Under the pieces are notes generated by a model. The model worked only from the letters and a program-made list of their open reading frames with translations. It was not told the DNA's origin and did not search any database. A stretch of 64,000 bases of DNA from Pseudomonas crudilactis. GTDB taxonomy: Bacteria; Pseudomonadota; Gammaproteobacteria; Pseudomonadales; Pseudomonadaceae. Both the position numbers and the translations under genes were made by a program. Positions 17,548-25,990 of the stretch are shown here, piece by piece. Each line of letters opens with the position of its first letter. Within the stretch, counting starts at the first letter, position 1. The stretch lies in contig NZ_WXVV01000001.1 in the NCBI RefSeq assembly GCF_013433315.1, positions 62,001-126,000 on the forward strand. The letters run 5' to 3'.

Positions 17548-18711
17548 ATGTCCGCATCAATGAACGCTTCGACGTCATCCCTGGCAGCTTATGCGAACTA
17601 CGGCGAGCGCATGTCCACGCGCATCGTATTTTTGATCACCGGCATTGTGATGTCGGCCTGGGCGCCGCTCGTGCCGTTGGTGAAAGCGCGTACCGGGCTG
17701 GACGACGGTGGACTGGGCCTGTTGTTGCTGGGATTTGGTATCGGCTCGATCGTCGCCATGCCGTTTGCCGGTTACCTGACCGCACGTTTTGGCTGCCGGC
17801 CAGTGATCATCTGCTCAACTCTCGCGTTGTGTTCGGTGCTGCCGATGCTCAGCCATCTGACATGGCTGCCGGGGCTGGCTCTTGCGGTGCTGGGGTTCGG
17901 CGCCAGCATGGGCATGCTCGATTGCGCGATCAATATCCAGTCGATCATTGTTGAAAAGAACAGCGGCGAAACCCTGCAATCCGGTTTTCACGGGCTTTAC
18001 AGCGTCGGCGGTATCGCGGGTGCCGGGGCCATGACGGCGATGCTCAGCCTGGGTCTGGATCCGCTGTTGTCTGTGCTATGTCTGGTAGCGATCATCCTCG
18101 CCGCACTGTACAAGGCTGCGCCGAGTTTGCTGCCCTATGGCACCGAGAGAGACGGTCCGTTGTTGGCGCTGCCACGGGGGATCGTGCTGCTGCTGGGCTG
18201 CCTGTGCTTCATTGTTTTTTTGACCGAAGGCGCCATGCTCGACTGGAGCGCGGTTTTTCTCGCCTCGCAACGGGCAATGGAACCCAGCTACGCCGGTTTG
18301 GGCTATGCGAGTTTCGCCGCGGCGATGACGCTCGGGCGCCTGACCGGAGATGCCATCGTCAGCCGACTGGGGGGCATTCGTGTGGTGGCGCTAGGCGGGA
18401 TTTGCGCGGCCGCTGGCATGTTGGTTTCGCTGGTGTTCGAGAGTTGGCAGGCGGCATTGCTGGGTTATGCCTTGGTCGGCATCGGCTGCTCGAACATTGT
18501 TCCGGTGCTGTTTACTGCGGCGGGTCGACAACAGCGTATGCCGCAGCGCACCGCGATTCCGGCGATCATCTCGATGGGCTACGCCGGCATTCTCATGGGC
18601 CCAGCGTTCATCGGCATGGTTGCGCATCTCAGTACGCTGGTGGTCGCGTTGGGTGGCTTGGTTTTTCTGTTGTTGTTTGTCAGTTACGCCGCGAGATTTT
18701 TGAAAGCCTGA
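17548..18711 (+). CDS. MFS transporter
   Basis: A 387-residue major facilitator with about 12 membrane segments. The loop 2-3 motif appears as GYLTARFGCRPVII (G-x-L-x-x-R-x-G-x-R type), and the second half has FAAAMTLGRLTGDAIVSRLGG. The style is that of the YbjJ/fucose-permease-like group with few cytoplasmic loops. The ATG at 17548 was chosen because an upstream ATG at 17470 lies in the terminator. A start at 17560 (MNASTSSLA) is also possible, with AAGG spaced 12 bases away. The substrate is unknown, perhaps an intermediate of the neighbouring pathway. It converges on the lipoprotein gene with an 8-base gap. Confidence 0.85.
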   Translation: MSASMNASTSSLAAYANYGERMSTRIVFLITGIVMSAWAPLVPLVKARTGLDDGGLGLLLLGFGIGSIVAMPFAGYLTARFGCRPVIICSTLALCSVLPMLSHLTWLPGLALAVLGFGASMGMLDCAINIQSIIVEKNSGETLQSGFHGLYSVGGIAGAGAMTAMLSLGLDPLLSVLCLVAIILAALYKAAPSLLPYGTERDGPLLALPRGIVLLLGCLCFIVFLTEGAMLDWSAVFLASQRAMEPSYAGLGYASFAAAMTLGRLTGDAIVSRLGGIRVVALGGICAAAGMLVSLVFESWQAALLGYALVGIGCSNIVPVLFTAAGRQQRMPQRTAIPAIISMGYAGILMGPAFIGMVAHLSTLVVALGGLVFLLLFVSYAARFLKA

Positions 18712-18719
18712 TGCGCTGG

Positions 18720-19283
18720 TCACAAGCCTTTGGAACATTGATCGGCTTGAAGGAAATCTTTTAGCGAAGCCTGATAAATGGCCAGTGGTCGTTTCTCTGG
18801 CTCAAACAGCGCAAACGGAATCATCACGAGGTGTGAAACGGTTGTGGCGCTTACTGAGTAAGTTCTTTGCCTGCAAAAGCCGTTATCTTTATTCAGGGTG
18901 AAATCAAACTTGTACAGGTCTGGCCTTGTACACCAACTCGGAATCAAACCAAAACTCAACCCCGTCAAATACTCTTGTGTGCAAGCGCCACCCAATGAAA
19001 ATTCCGAGACTTTTATTTCCAGTGCAGGGAGGCTTGAGGCTGCAGGGCTGGAGCTGTGATCCTGTGCATTTGGAATCATGTTCTTTGTCAGCGCATAGGC
19101 GTCTTTGCCAAGGCGACTGTTTTTCCAAGGAGAGTCTGTTTCGTAACTGAAGCTGGAGATGATTTCCTGGGTTGCGGTTCCAGCGTGCTCGTTGATTGTC
19201 GGCACGGTCGCATAGGAGGTACATCCTGAACACAGCATCGCAACACTGACAACAACACATCCATGAGCTATTAAGCGGCGCAT
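18720..19283 (-). CDS. Putative lipoprotein
   Basis: A 187-residue protein with a lipoprotein signal peptide: a hydrophobic stretch VVVSVAMLCSGC ending in a lipobox whose Cys is about residue 21. The mature part, rich in Ser and Thr, has KNMIPNAQDHSSS and several Cys (ACTQEYLTG, SWCTRP, GFCRQR), suggesting disulfides. FSLGGACTQEYLTGLSFGLIPSWC resembles a group of small pseudomonad lipoproteins of unknown function. It lies 18 bases downstream of the phospholipase-like gene on the same strand, so the two may be co-expressed. Confidence 0.75.
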   Translation of the reverse strand: MRRLIAHGCVVVSVAMLCSGCTSYATVPTINEHAGTATQEIISSFSYETDSPWKNSRLGKDAYALTKNMIPNAQDHSSSPAASSLPALEIKVSEFSLGGACTQEYLTGLSFGLIPSWCTRPDLYKFDFTLNKDNGFCRQRTYSVSATTVSHLVMIPFALFEPEKRPLAIYQASLKDFLQADQCSKGL

Positions 19284-19301
19284 TCTAGATTTCAGTCCTA
19301 A

Positions 19302-20234
19302 TTATTGATTAGCCATTGCACTGGCGTTTTTCTGGCCTGCTTTGGCCAGCTTCTTTTGCACATAAAAAAGCATCAGCACCGAGTTTCTCTGAGCCTGCCG
19401 AGACTGTTGTTCGAACAACGCCACAAGCTGTTCTTCACGCTTGCACCCAGCATTGACATTGCCCTTTGCAAATTCGCAGGTACCGTATTGGCCCCAGCCT
19501 TTGCGGGCTTCATCGGTGTCTCGCGCGGGGTAAACCCAATACGCTTTCCATGCACCATCGACGACAGGTTTACCGGCCGCGTCTATCTGCTCTATCGCTT
19601 GCAAGGTTGCTGTGGCAGCGGCATCCAGAAAACGTCGAGGGTTGGCATCGGCTTTATCCGCCTCATCACGAAGTGCCTGACACTGTGTGTCAGACAAGTC
19701 GAAAACAGGCAGCGCTTCAATGCTCTCGAACTCATCAAACGGATCGGAATGATTGCCCGGCAACTTGGCGTGGTAAGCCGGGATTACATGGCCGGGTACG
19801 CTCATGTCCTGTATGTAATGCAAGACTCTTCCTGCCTGCTCGTATACTTCAACCGGGTCGGCGTCAGGCTTCGCCAGCAGCGCGTTCAGCTTTTCAATAC
19901 GTTTTGAAAAGATCACGTCCAGGCTACGGTTGGCGAACCAGAATGGCTCAAGTTTTTTGTTGCGGTTATAGAAGTGCCAATTGGTAGCGCGCTGAGGGAG
20001 CGTCAGCAGGTTTGAATCCTCAGCGTCAGTGCCAATCGCCAATGCCTCGGCCAAATGCTCGGGCAACTTCACCCCCGCGCAGCGCTGATAAGCGTGAGCC
20101 GCTTTCAGTGCGTAAACCGAATGCAGGTCGGGGTTGAAGGCGAAGGCCGGGGTTGAAGGGTTGAACAGCAGCGATAGACCAAATGCTGCGAGGTAACGTG
20201 TTGCGGCTCTTCGGCCTATTGGGGTGGCTTCCAT
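19302..20234 (-). CDS. Zinc-dependent phospholipase C/S1-P1 nuclease-fold protein
   Basis: A 310-residue secreted protein. A twin-Arg-containing N-terminus (PIGRRAATRYLAAFGLSLLF) and AFAFNP give a signal peptide. The mature part is all-helical with metal-site blocks of the zinc phospholipase C/P1 nuclease superfamily: LHSVYALKAAHAY, TNWHFYNR and the key VLHYIQDMSVPGHVIPAYH, where H..xxD...H is the trinuclear zinc helix. LALPQ-type peptides do not follow. It probably acts on phospholipids in the periplasm or outside the cell, but substrate and cleavage are inferred from fold motifs only. The ATG at 20234 has AGGAGATC before it. A lipoprotein gene follows. Confidence 0.75.
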   Translation of the reverse strand: MEATPIGRRAATRYLAAFGLSLLFNPSTPAFAFNPDLHSVYALKAAHAYQRCAGVKLPEHLAEALAIGTDAEDSNLLTLPQRATNWHFYNRNKKLEPFWFANRSLDVIFSKRIEKLNALLAKPDADPVEVYEQAGRVLHYIQDMSVPGHVIPAYHAKLPGNHSDPFDEFESIEALPVFDLSDTQCQALRDEADKADANPRRFLDAAATATLQAIEQIDAAGKPVVDGAWKAYWVYPARDTDEARKGWGQYGTCEFAKGNVNAGCKREEQLVALFEQQSRQAQRNSVLMLFYVQKKLAKAGQKNASAMANQ

Positions 20235-20389
20235 GCGGTTGATCTCCTGGAACGTGCGTGATTGCTGAACACTGACCGTACGCGAGGCAATTTAGCACTT
20301 AGGTGATGGCAAAAAGCTGTTTTTTGCTCAGCCACTCAGGACTGGCATAAATGGCAACACCTGCGTCCTAACGTCGCAGCAAGCAGCTC

Positions 20390-20622
20390 TTGGCAAATCC
20401 TGCACAAGCCTTAGAATCCCGCGCTCTCTTGCAGCCCCCATCGGTGGCTGCCTGCATCACGGTCACAAAAACGTGTTCCTGAATGGCTGGCCACACCTCG
20501 CTGACGTGTGTCCGACTCAACCGCCCTGCCCGTTCGGCAGGCATTCGCACCACACATTTTTTCGGCTTGGCAATCGCATGCGCAGAGGCGCACGTTGCGC
20601 TGTTCGATCTCTAGAGGTTTTT
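20390..20622 (+). promoter_or_regulatory. Sigma-70-like promoter and about 200-base leader of the MFS gene
   Basis: TTGGCA (20390-20395) and TAGAAT (20412-20417) are separated by 16 bases, each one mismatch from consensus. Transcription from there would leave a leader of about 200 bases before the ATG at 20623, with AGAGG as the ribosome site. The leader starts with a stem, GCAGCC/GGCTGC, near 20430-20451. The rest of the 388-base gap 20235-20622 shows no gene that I can support. Confidence 0.55.
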
Positions 20623-21921
20623 ATGTCTCCGCGTTTGCTGGCCATGGCGCTGGCGCCCCTGCTCGGGCTGTTCATTGTTGCGCTGGGCAACGGTTTCATG
20701 TCATCGCTGACCACCCTTCGCCTGGACGCTGCCGGTGCGTCGACCACGATGATCGGTATCGTTTCATCGGCCTACTTCATCGGCCTGACCCTGGGTGCCG
20801 TGTTCAATGACCGTTTGATTCTGCGCATCGGCCATATCCGCGCCTACGGCAGCTTTGCCTCGCTGATCGCCGTGACCATCCTGCTGCAGGGATTGTTCTA
20901 TGACACCTGGGGCTGGTTCGCGCTACGCCTGATCAACGGTTGGGCCACGGTCGGTGTGTTTCTGGTGATCGAAAGCTGGCTGCTGCTGGCGGGCGACGCG
21001 AAGATTCGCGGGCGCTTGCTCGCGTTGTACATGATCGTCCTGTACGGCGCCGGTGTACTGGGCCAGGCAGCGCTGGGAAAAATCACCGGGTTGAGCGAGA
21101 GCGCACCGTTCATGGTTGCCGGCATGCTCGCTTCGTTTTCGGTGCTGCCGATCGTGATCCTGCCGCGCGTGTCGCCGCTGCTCGATCAGGTCGAGCCGCT
21201 CAAGCCACGCCAACTGCTGGGCGTGACGCCGACCGGGCTGGTCGGCTGTTTCGGTTCGGGTGTGACCATCGCGGCAATTTACACCTTGCTGCCGTTGTAT
21301 CTGCAACGCGCCGGTCTGAATGTCAGTGAAGTCGGCAGCATGATGGCCTGGACGATCCTCGGCGCGATGCTTCTGCAATACCCGGTGGGGCGTTGGTCCG
21401 ACCGCAAGGATCGCTTGCAGGTGCTGACGATTCTGACGGTGGCGTGCACGGTGTTATCGCTGGTGATCGTGCTGTTGCCGTTGTCCGCGACAATGCTCGC
21501 GGTGATGTTGTTTCTGCTCGGTGGCGGTGTGTTTGCGTTGTACCCGGTTGCCGTCAGCCACGCCGCCGACCGCGCCCCGGCCGAAGCCTTGGTGCCGATG
21601 ATTCAGGGCCTGCTGCTGATCAATTCGCTCGGCTCGGCGATCAGCCCGATGATGATCTCTCCGGTGATGAATTCGTTCGGCGCCAATGGTTTGTTCTGGG
21701 TATTTGCGCTGGTCAATCTGTGCATGGTCACCTTCTTCCTGTGGCGCCGTGGCAAACGCCCGGTTCCAGCCAATCCCGCGCCGTTTGCAGCGGCAGCCAC
21801 GTTCTCGCCGACAGGTGCGGAGCTGCGGGTGACCGAGGACTTGCGTCAGGCGGTGCAGGAGCATCCGCCGATGGTGGATGCACTGAGCGGCGAGCCTTCA
21901 CCTCAGTGCGAGACGCGCTAA
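20623..21921 (+). CDS. MFS transporter (YcaD-like)
   Basis: A 432-residue major facilitator with 12 membrane segments and a long cytoplasmic C-terminal tail (about 385-432, rich in Pro, Ala and acidic residues). The first half shows NDRLILRIGHIRAYGSFAS (motif A region), the second YPVGRWSDRKDRLQV, a good copy of the G-x-x-D-R-x-G/K motif. Overall sequence style recalls YcaD, a carrier of unknown substrate. The ATG at 20623 with AGAGG upstream starts directly at the first membrane helix; the frame is open another 50 codons upstream, but that would add a non-membrane Arg-rich peptide. Transcribed alone, with a hairpin at 21929-21955. Confidence 0.87.
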   Translation: MSPRLLAMALAPLLGLFIVALGNGFMSSLTTLRLDAAGASTTMIGIVSSAYFIGLTLGAVFNDRLILRIGHIRAYGSFASLIAVTILLQGLFYDTWGWFALRLINGWATVGVFLVIESWLLLAGDAKIRGRLLALYMIVLYGAGVLGQAALGKITGLSESAPFMVAGMLASFSVLPIVILPRVSPLLDQVEPLKPRQLLGVTPTGLVGCFGSGVTIAAIYTLLPLYLQRAGLNVSEVGSMMAWTILGAMLLQYPVGRWSDRKDRLQVLTILTVACTVLSLVIVLLPLSATMLAVMLFLLGGGVFALYPVAVSHAADRAPAEALVPMIQGLLLINSLGSAISPMMISPVMNSFGANGLFWVFALVNLCMVTFFLWRRGKRPVPANPAPFAAAATFSPTGAELRVTEDLRQAVQEHPPMVDALSGEPSPQCETR

Positions 21922-21928
21922 GGGTTGC

Positions 21929-21955
21929 GCCAGTCTGCGCCAAACGCAGGCTGGC
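21929..21955. terminator. Hairpin between the convergent MFS and Rieske oxygenase genes
   Basis: GCCAGTCTGCG (21929-21939) pairs with CGCAGGCTGGC (21945-21955), 11 pairs including one G-T, around a 5-base loop. It fills the 42-base gap between two stop codons and could end transcripts from both sides. There is no T-run. Confidence 0.55.
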
Positions 21956-21963
21956 TCGCACCG

Positions 21964-23079
21964 CTATTCAGATTCGTGGGTGATATCCACGAGCGGAATC
22001 GGCTCGATCGCCCAAGCGCGAATTTGTCGACGTTCGGGGCTGGGTATTGCACAGGCCTTGCGTCCGGTGAACGTTCGCGCCAGCCGCTCTTCATCGATGC
22101 GCCAGCCGCGCAACTCCAGTGTCTGCACGCCTTTGCGAAAAGCAATCTGCAGCGCATCGGATTTCAACGAAACCTCCTGCTGGAAAGAGTCCGGCACACG
22201 TTCGGGCCGGACGTTTTTCAGCACGGCATGATCTTGGTCGAAGATACGGATATTGCTCGCAATGAATCTGCGATCCAGCAGCCGTGAGCGCAGAAACGTT
22301 CTGCCCATCATCCACCAGGTGCGGGTGCGATTGGCGTCAATCGGGACATGCGCCGAGACGATGTAGATCCGCCAGCCGTTGGGCAACTCAAGCTCAAGCG
22401 TTGTACAAGGGCCGGACAAGTGGAAACCCGGAACGGTGGTCACACTAACAAACTCGGTGGAGGATTTACGCCGCAGCAGCCCTTTGCGTGCTGGCCTGCG
22501 CATGAGCATTTGGGCGCTGCCGCTCCACGCATCGCTGTTGACCTCGAACGATTCAATCTCGGGATGATCCGGATCGCCGAAGGTTGAGCCATGGACAAAC
22601 GGCGCGTGCGCGAAGTCCAGACCGTTTTCAATAATCCGGTCCCAACTGGCCTGCCAGTCAAAGTGGCCCGAGACCACGCGGAGGGCGGGATCGTCGACCC
22701 AGTCGAGCGTGGGCAAGGGTGGACGTTCGGACTCAGGCAGATCACCTAAAAATGCCCAGATCCAACCGTATCGCTCCAGCGTCGGGTACGCATCGACGCG
22801 GGCCTTGGCGGGAATCAGCAGGTCGGGCTGCGCCGGTATCTGCGTGCAGACGCCATCAGCGCCAAACCGCCAGCCGTGATAGGGACACTGCACGCTGTTG
22901 CCGACCTTGCGGCCAGCGGACAGCGAGCCGCCGCGATGCACGCAGATGTCCGAAAGCAGGTGAGCGACCCCCGCGTCATCGCGGAACGCTACGAAGGGTT
23001 GTCCGAGCAATCGAACCGGCATCAATCCATCAGTCAACTGGGACGATGGGAGAACGACATACCAGAGGTTTGTGAGCAT
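21964..23079 (-). CDS. Rieske [2Fe-2S] oxygenase, alpha subunit (VanA/PaO-like)
   Basis: A 371-residue aromatic-ring-hydroxylating or demethylating oxygenase subunit. The Rieske ligands are Cys46, His48, Cys65 and His68 (CVHRGG and CPYHGWRFG). The mononuclear iron helix ENGLDFAHAPFVHG has Asn152, Asp155, His158 and His163. The length and N-terminus starting directly at MLTNLWYVVLPSSQL are those of the vanillate demethylase/PaO group, not the GbcA group, so this is a different subfamily from the protein at 16184. No reductase is adjacent. The substrate is unknown. The start has no clear ribosome site (purine-poor CCCCCACCC), so the translation start is less sure. Confidence 0.87.
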   Translation of the reverse strand: MLTNLWYVVLPSSQLTDGLMPVRLLGQPFVAFRDDAGVAHLLSDICVHRGGSLSAGRKVGNSVQCPYHGWRFGADGVCTQIPAQPDLLIPAKARVDAYPTLERYGWIWAFLGDLPESERPPLPTLDWVDDPALRVVSGHFDWQASWDRIIENGLDFAHAPFVHGSTFGDPDHPEIESFEVNSDAWSGSAQMLMRRPARKGLLRRKSSTEFVSVTTVPGFHLSGPCTTLELELPNGWRIYIVSAHVPIDANRTRTWWMMGRTFLRSRLLDRRFIASNIRIFDQDHAVLKNVRPERVPDSFQQEVSLKSDALQIAFRKGVQTLELRGWRIDEERLARTFTGRKACAIPSPERRQIRAWAIEPIPLVDITHESE

Positions 23080-23163
23080 GGGTGGGGGTTGATCCGTCAG
23101 TACAGTTAGCTCAGATCAGAGAAACCTGAAATTCAAATTAAACCAGCGCCTGCACATCGACAA

Positions 23164-23775
23164 TCAGCCAAGCACTTTATAGATCTCTGCAACCACCTGA
23201 GTCGTTGCGGCTTCGATGGTTCCTTCGTTACGGCACAACATCCAGCCGTGATCGACAACCGCCTGCTCGAACATCTCGCTACAGGTGACGTGCTCTGCGT
23301 GTTTCTGGATCACCGTGCCGCCAAGTCCGCGTGACCGTGCCGTTGCCCTCGCCCATGAAATATCCGGCGCGGTGACAACACCGACATGCAGATCCGGCAC
23401 GCGCACGCCTCGCTCGATGTTCAACTGCAGAATCTCGGCAAACGGCACGCTATGACGAAATGCGGCATCCGACGGATACCAGCGGTCGATCAGGATGATG
23501 CTGTTCAATGGCTGTTTGGGCAGCACCCGCTCAGAAATCCAGCGACGGCTATCCGCAAGGCGCTGACACACCGCCCACTCCAGATCCCGCGAGGGATGTC
23601 TGGCGAGTTGGTTGACCAGGGCCATGGTTTCGCCGCGGTATGGATCGCTTTTTCTCTCGCACAGCCGAATGACTTTCTGGTTGTTTGCCCGCAGTGCTGC
23701 GGTAACGGCCTCCAGCAGTGTGGTTTTGCCGGTGCCCTTGGGCCCATCCAGAGAAATAAACAGCGGCAGATTCAT
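23164..23775 (-). CDS. Thymidylate kinase-like P-loop NMP kinase
   Basis: A 203-residue P-loop protein. It has Walker A GPKGTGKTT (11-19), the DRWYPSDAAFRH segment (97-108) corresponding to the DRY/DRW motif that positions the nucleotide base in thymidylate kinases, and an Arg-rich lid-like RATARSRGLGG. The expected reaction is transfer of phosphate from ATP to dTMP or a related monophosphate. It is not the housekeeping tmk by context (no holB or DNA polymerase genes nearby), and the sequence is divergent, so the true acceptor may differ. It stands alone, upstream of the Rieske gene with an 84-base gap and divergent from the aminotransferase. Confidence 0.7.
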   Translation of the reverse strand: MNLPLFISLDGPKGTGKTTLLEAVTAALRANNQKVIRLCERKSDPYRGETMALVNQLARHPSRDLEWAVCQRLADSRRWISERVLPKQPLNSIILIDRWYPSDAAFRHSVPFAEILQLNIERGVRVPDLHVGVVTAPDISWARATARSRGLGGTVIQKHAEHVTCSEMFEQAVVDHGWMLCRNEGTIEAATTQVVAEIYKVLG

Positions 23776-23902
23776 GATTCACGCAACGATCGAGACAGTG
23801 CTGAGCACTCTAACCTCATTTGCGTAATTCAATGAGCTGTTCCCTGCCCTTTGCCTACACTTGCTTGCCAATGATGTTTACCCCTCTGCCAAAGGAGTCA
23901 CC

Positions 23903-25036
23903 ATGTCCAAGCTCTATCCGAGCATCGATCCCGAGGGATTGGTCGAGTACTCAGTGGTCTACACCGACCGCTCGCTGAACCACATGTCGCAGTCCTTTCA
24001 AGGCGTGATGAGGAACATTTCCACGACCCTGAAACAGGTCTACAACGCCGAAGCGGTGGCGGTGGTTCCGGGCAGCGGCACATTCGGCATGGAAGCGGTG
24101 GCGCGGCAGTTCGCTACCGACCAGCAATGTCTGGTGATACGCAACGGTTGGTTCAGTTATCGCTGGAGCCAGATCCTTGATATGGGCAATATTCCGGCGG
24201 CCACCACGGTGCTCAAAGCCCGGCCGGTCGAGACGGGGCGCCAGGCAGCCTACGCCCCGCTGCCGCTGGACGAAGTGCTGGCCGCCATCGCCGCACAGAA
24301 ACCGCAGGTGGTCTTCGCGCCCCACGTTGAAACTTCATCCGGGATCCTCCTGCCCGACGACTACCTGCGAGCGGTCGGCGACGCCGTGCATGCGGTGGGC
24401 GGTCTGTTTGTGCTGGACTGCATCGCCTCCGGCACGATCTGGGTGGATATGCACAAATGCGCCGTCGACCTGCTGATCAGCGCACCGCAGAAAGGCTGGA
24501 GCGCCTCCCCTTGCTGCGCCCTGGTGATGTTCAGTGCTCTGGCACTTGAGCGCATCGAACAGACGCAAAGCAGCAGCTTCGCCTGCGACCTGAAAAAGTG
24601 GCTGCAGATCATGCAGGCCTACGAACAGGGCGGACATGCCTATCACGCGACCATGCCCAGCGATTCCCTGGCGCGGTTCAACGATGTGATGAAAGAGACG
24701 CAAGCGTACGGGTTCGACAAGGTTCGCGGTGAACAACAGGCGCTGGGCGATCGGGTGCGTGCGCTATTGACCGGCAGAGGTTTCAAAAGCGTCGCCGCAG
24801 CCGGCTTTCAGGCGCCTGGCGTGGTGGTGAGCTACACCGATGATGCGGATATCAAGAACGGCAGGAAATTTGCCGAACACGGCCTGCAGATCGCTGCCGG
24901 TGTGCCACTGCAATGCGACGAACCGGCCGACTTCCAGACCTTTCGCCTCGGGCTGTTCGGACTGGAGAAGCTGCAGAATATCGAGCGCACGGTCAGCCTG
25001 CTGGAGCAGGCACTGGATGAGGTGATGGTTGACTAA
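23903..25036 (+). CDS. Class V aminotransferase (PLP-dependent)
   Basis: A 377-residue aminotransferase of the alanine-glyoxylate/serine-glyoxylate/aminoethylphosphonate type. Seen: the phosphate-binding loop VPGSGTFGMEAV (55-66), PLP-stacking and Asp region FVLDCIASGTIWVD (Asp172), and the Schiff-base Lys197 in LISAPQKGWSASPCC. HVETSSGI matches the loop that binds the donor substrate. It moves an amino group from an L-amino acid to a 2-oxo acid; the exact pair cannot be read. The ATG at 23903 follows AAAGGAG. The frame is open 14 codons further upstream. It is transcribed alone. Confidence 0.88.
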   Translation: MSKLYPSIDPEGLVEYSVVYTDRSLNHMSQSFQGVMRNISTTLKQVYNAEAVAVVPGSGTFGMEAVARQFATDQQCLVIRNGWFSYRWSQILDMGNIPAATTVLKARPVETGRQAAYAPLPLDEVLAAIAAQKPQVVFAPHVETSSGILLPDDYLRAVGDAVHAVGGLFVLDCIASGTIWVDMHKCAVDLLISAPQKGWSASPCCALVMFSALALERIEQTQSSSFACDLKKWLQIMQAYEQGGHAYHATMPSDSLARFNDVMKETQAYGFDKVRGEQQALGDRVRALLTGRGFKSVAAAGFQAPGVVVSYTDDADIKNGRKFAEHGLQIAAGVPLQCDEPADFQTFRLGLFGLEKLQNIERTVSLLEQALDEVMVD

Positions 25037-25067
25037 GATCCCATATCGTTCCTAACGCTTGAACTCC

Positions 25068-25097
25068 AGAAGGGCATTCCCGACGTGTGCCCTTCTT
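25068..25097 (+). terminator. Hairpin terminator after the aminotransferase gene
   Basis: AGAAGGGCA (25068-25076) pairs perfectly with TGCCCTTCT (25088-25096) over an 11-base loop. It sits in the 101-base gap between the convergent aminotransferase and B3/B4 genes and may serve both. Confidence 0.6.
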
Positions 25098-25137
25098 CCA
25101 GCAAGGCGGTTCATCATTCTGTTCAGTGGTCTATCGA

Positions 25138-25833
25138 CTATTTGGTCCCGGGACCAATCAGCGAGCTTTCAATCTGCACGCCGGGCATCATTTGCTGCAA
25201 ACCTGCGATCAGCTTGTCCCCTGCCTCAGTCAAGGCTTCAAGCGGCATCGCTGGCAAACTCTCCAGAATGAACCACATGCACTTCGCATCGGCCCCAAGG
25301 CGGGTTCTGACACCTTGCCGCCAATTCCAGCGGCGGCAGGTCACGCCTTTGTCATCGCGCCAGACCACTTCACCGGCATCCGGATACTCGACAGCAGGAA
25401 CGCCCTCTTTCATCGTGTCAAACGGCTCGCTGCCATCGGCGACGACAAGATGCGGAGCGCCTGCATAAGCCTCTATGTTTTCCCCGCCTACCGGAATGGC
25501 GTACTCGATACTGATGGCGTTGTAGAGATCGACGATGGGATCGAGGCTCGGCAAGGTCCCGTCACGTAAAACCCTTTTACGCAACGCTTCGGCTGAACAA
25601 GGCGTGCGCTGTGGCTTGGCCCCGAACTTTCTGAAGGCGTCGGCCCAGGCGGCAAGGTGAGCGTCTCCCCAGCTTGGACCACCCGCCTGCACAGCCTTGC
25701 AAGCATGATCCAGGGCGGCCCGAGCAACTTCAGGACGGGTGAGTAGTGCAGCTTCCACCACAATGCTCAGGGCCCGGAACTCCGGAGCCAGTTCTGCAAC
25801 GGCTTGATCAATCAACGGCAGTACGGACTGCAT
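25138..25833 (-). CDS. B3/B4 tRNA-synthetase-domain protein
   Basis: A 231-residue protein made of the B3/B4 domain found in the beta subunit of phenylalanyl-tRNA synthetase, here as a stand-alone protein without a catalytic core. The block LPSLDPIVDLYNAISIEYAIPVGGEN and later ADGSEPFDTMKEGVPAVEYPDAGEVVWRDD are characteristic. Such stand-alone proteins are suspected to edit mischarged tRNAs or to act on amino acids; no function is proven that I can cite. It is divergent from the XRE-cupin regulator at 25991, with a dyad in between (25889-25902), so it is probably that regulator's target. Confidence 0.85.
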   Translation of the reverse strand: MQSVLPLIDQAVAELAPEFRALSIVVEAALLTRPEVARAALDHACKAVQAGGPSWGDAHLAAWADAFRKFGAKPQRTPCSAEALRKRVLRDGTLPSLDPIVDLYNAISIEYAIPVGGENIEAYAGAPHLVVADGSEPFDTMKEGVPAVEYPDAGEVVWRDDKGVTCRRWNWRQGVRTRLGADAKCMWFILESLPAMPLEALTEAGDKLIAGLQQMMPGVQIESSLIGPGTK

Positions 25834-25888
25834 AAAAAACCTCGAGGATTCAAATGGTGTTTCATGCTATCTATCGATGACCGATTTA

Positions 25889-25902
25889 GTCAATATAATG
25901 AC
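25889..25902. promoter_or_regulatory. Dyad operator between the B3/B4 gene and the XRE-cupin regulator gene
   Basis: GTCA (25889-25892) and TGAC (25899-25902) flank ATATAA, giving GTCAATATAATGAC. It lies in the 157-base divergent region, 56-69 bases upstream of the B3/B4 start. XRE-cupin regulators of the PuuR/SutR type bind similar AT-centred GTCA/TGAC dyads, so it is a likely operator. Confidence 0.55.
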
Positions 25903-25990
25903 CACCATGATCCACTTCAGTGGCTGAGTCGATTGACGCCACGATCGTTAAGGGCCGAAAATTCCAGTACTTTTTTCATGAACCTGATCA

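Noticed and set aside
20368..20553. Small minus-strand frames over the MFS leader
   Set aside because: They have no ribosome site or domain, overlap the proposed promoter, and have the Arg/Ala-rich composition of chance GC-rich frames.
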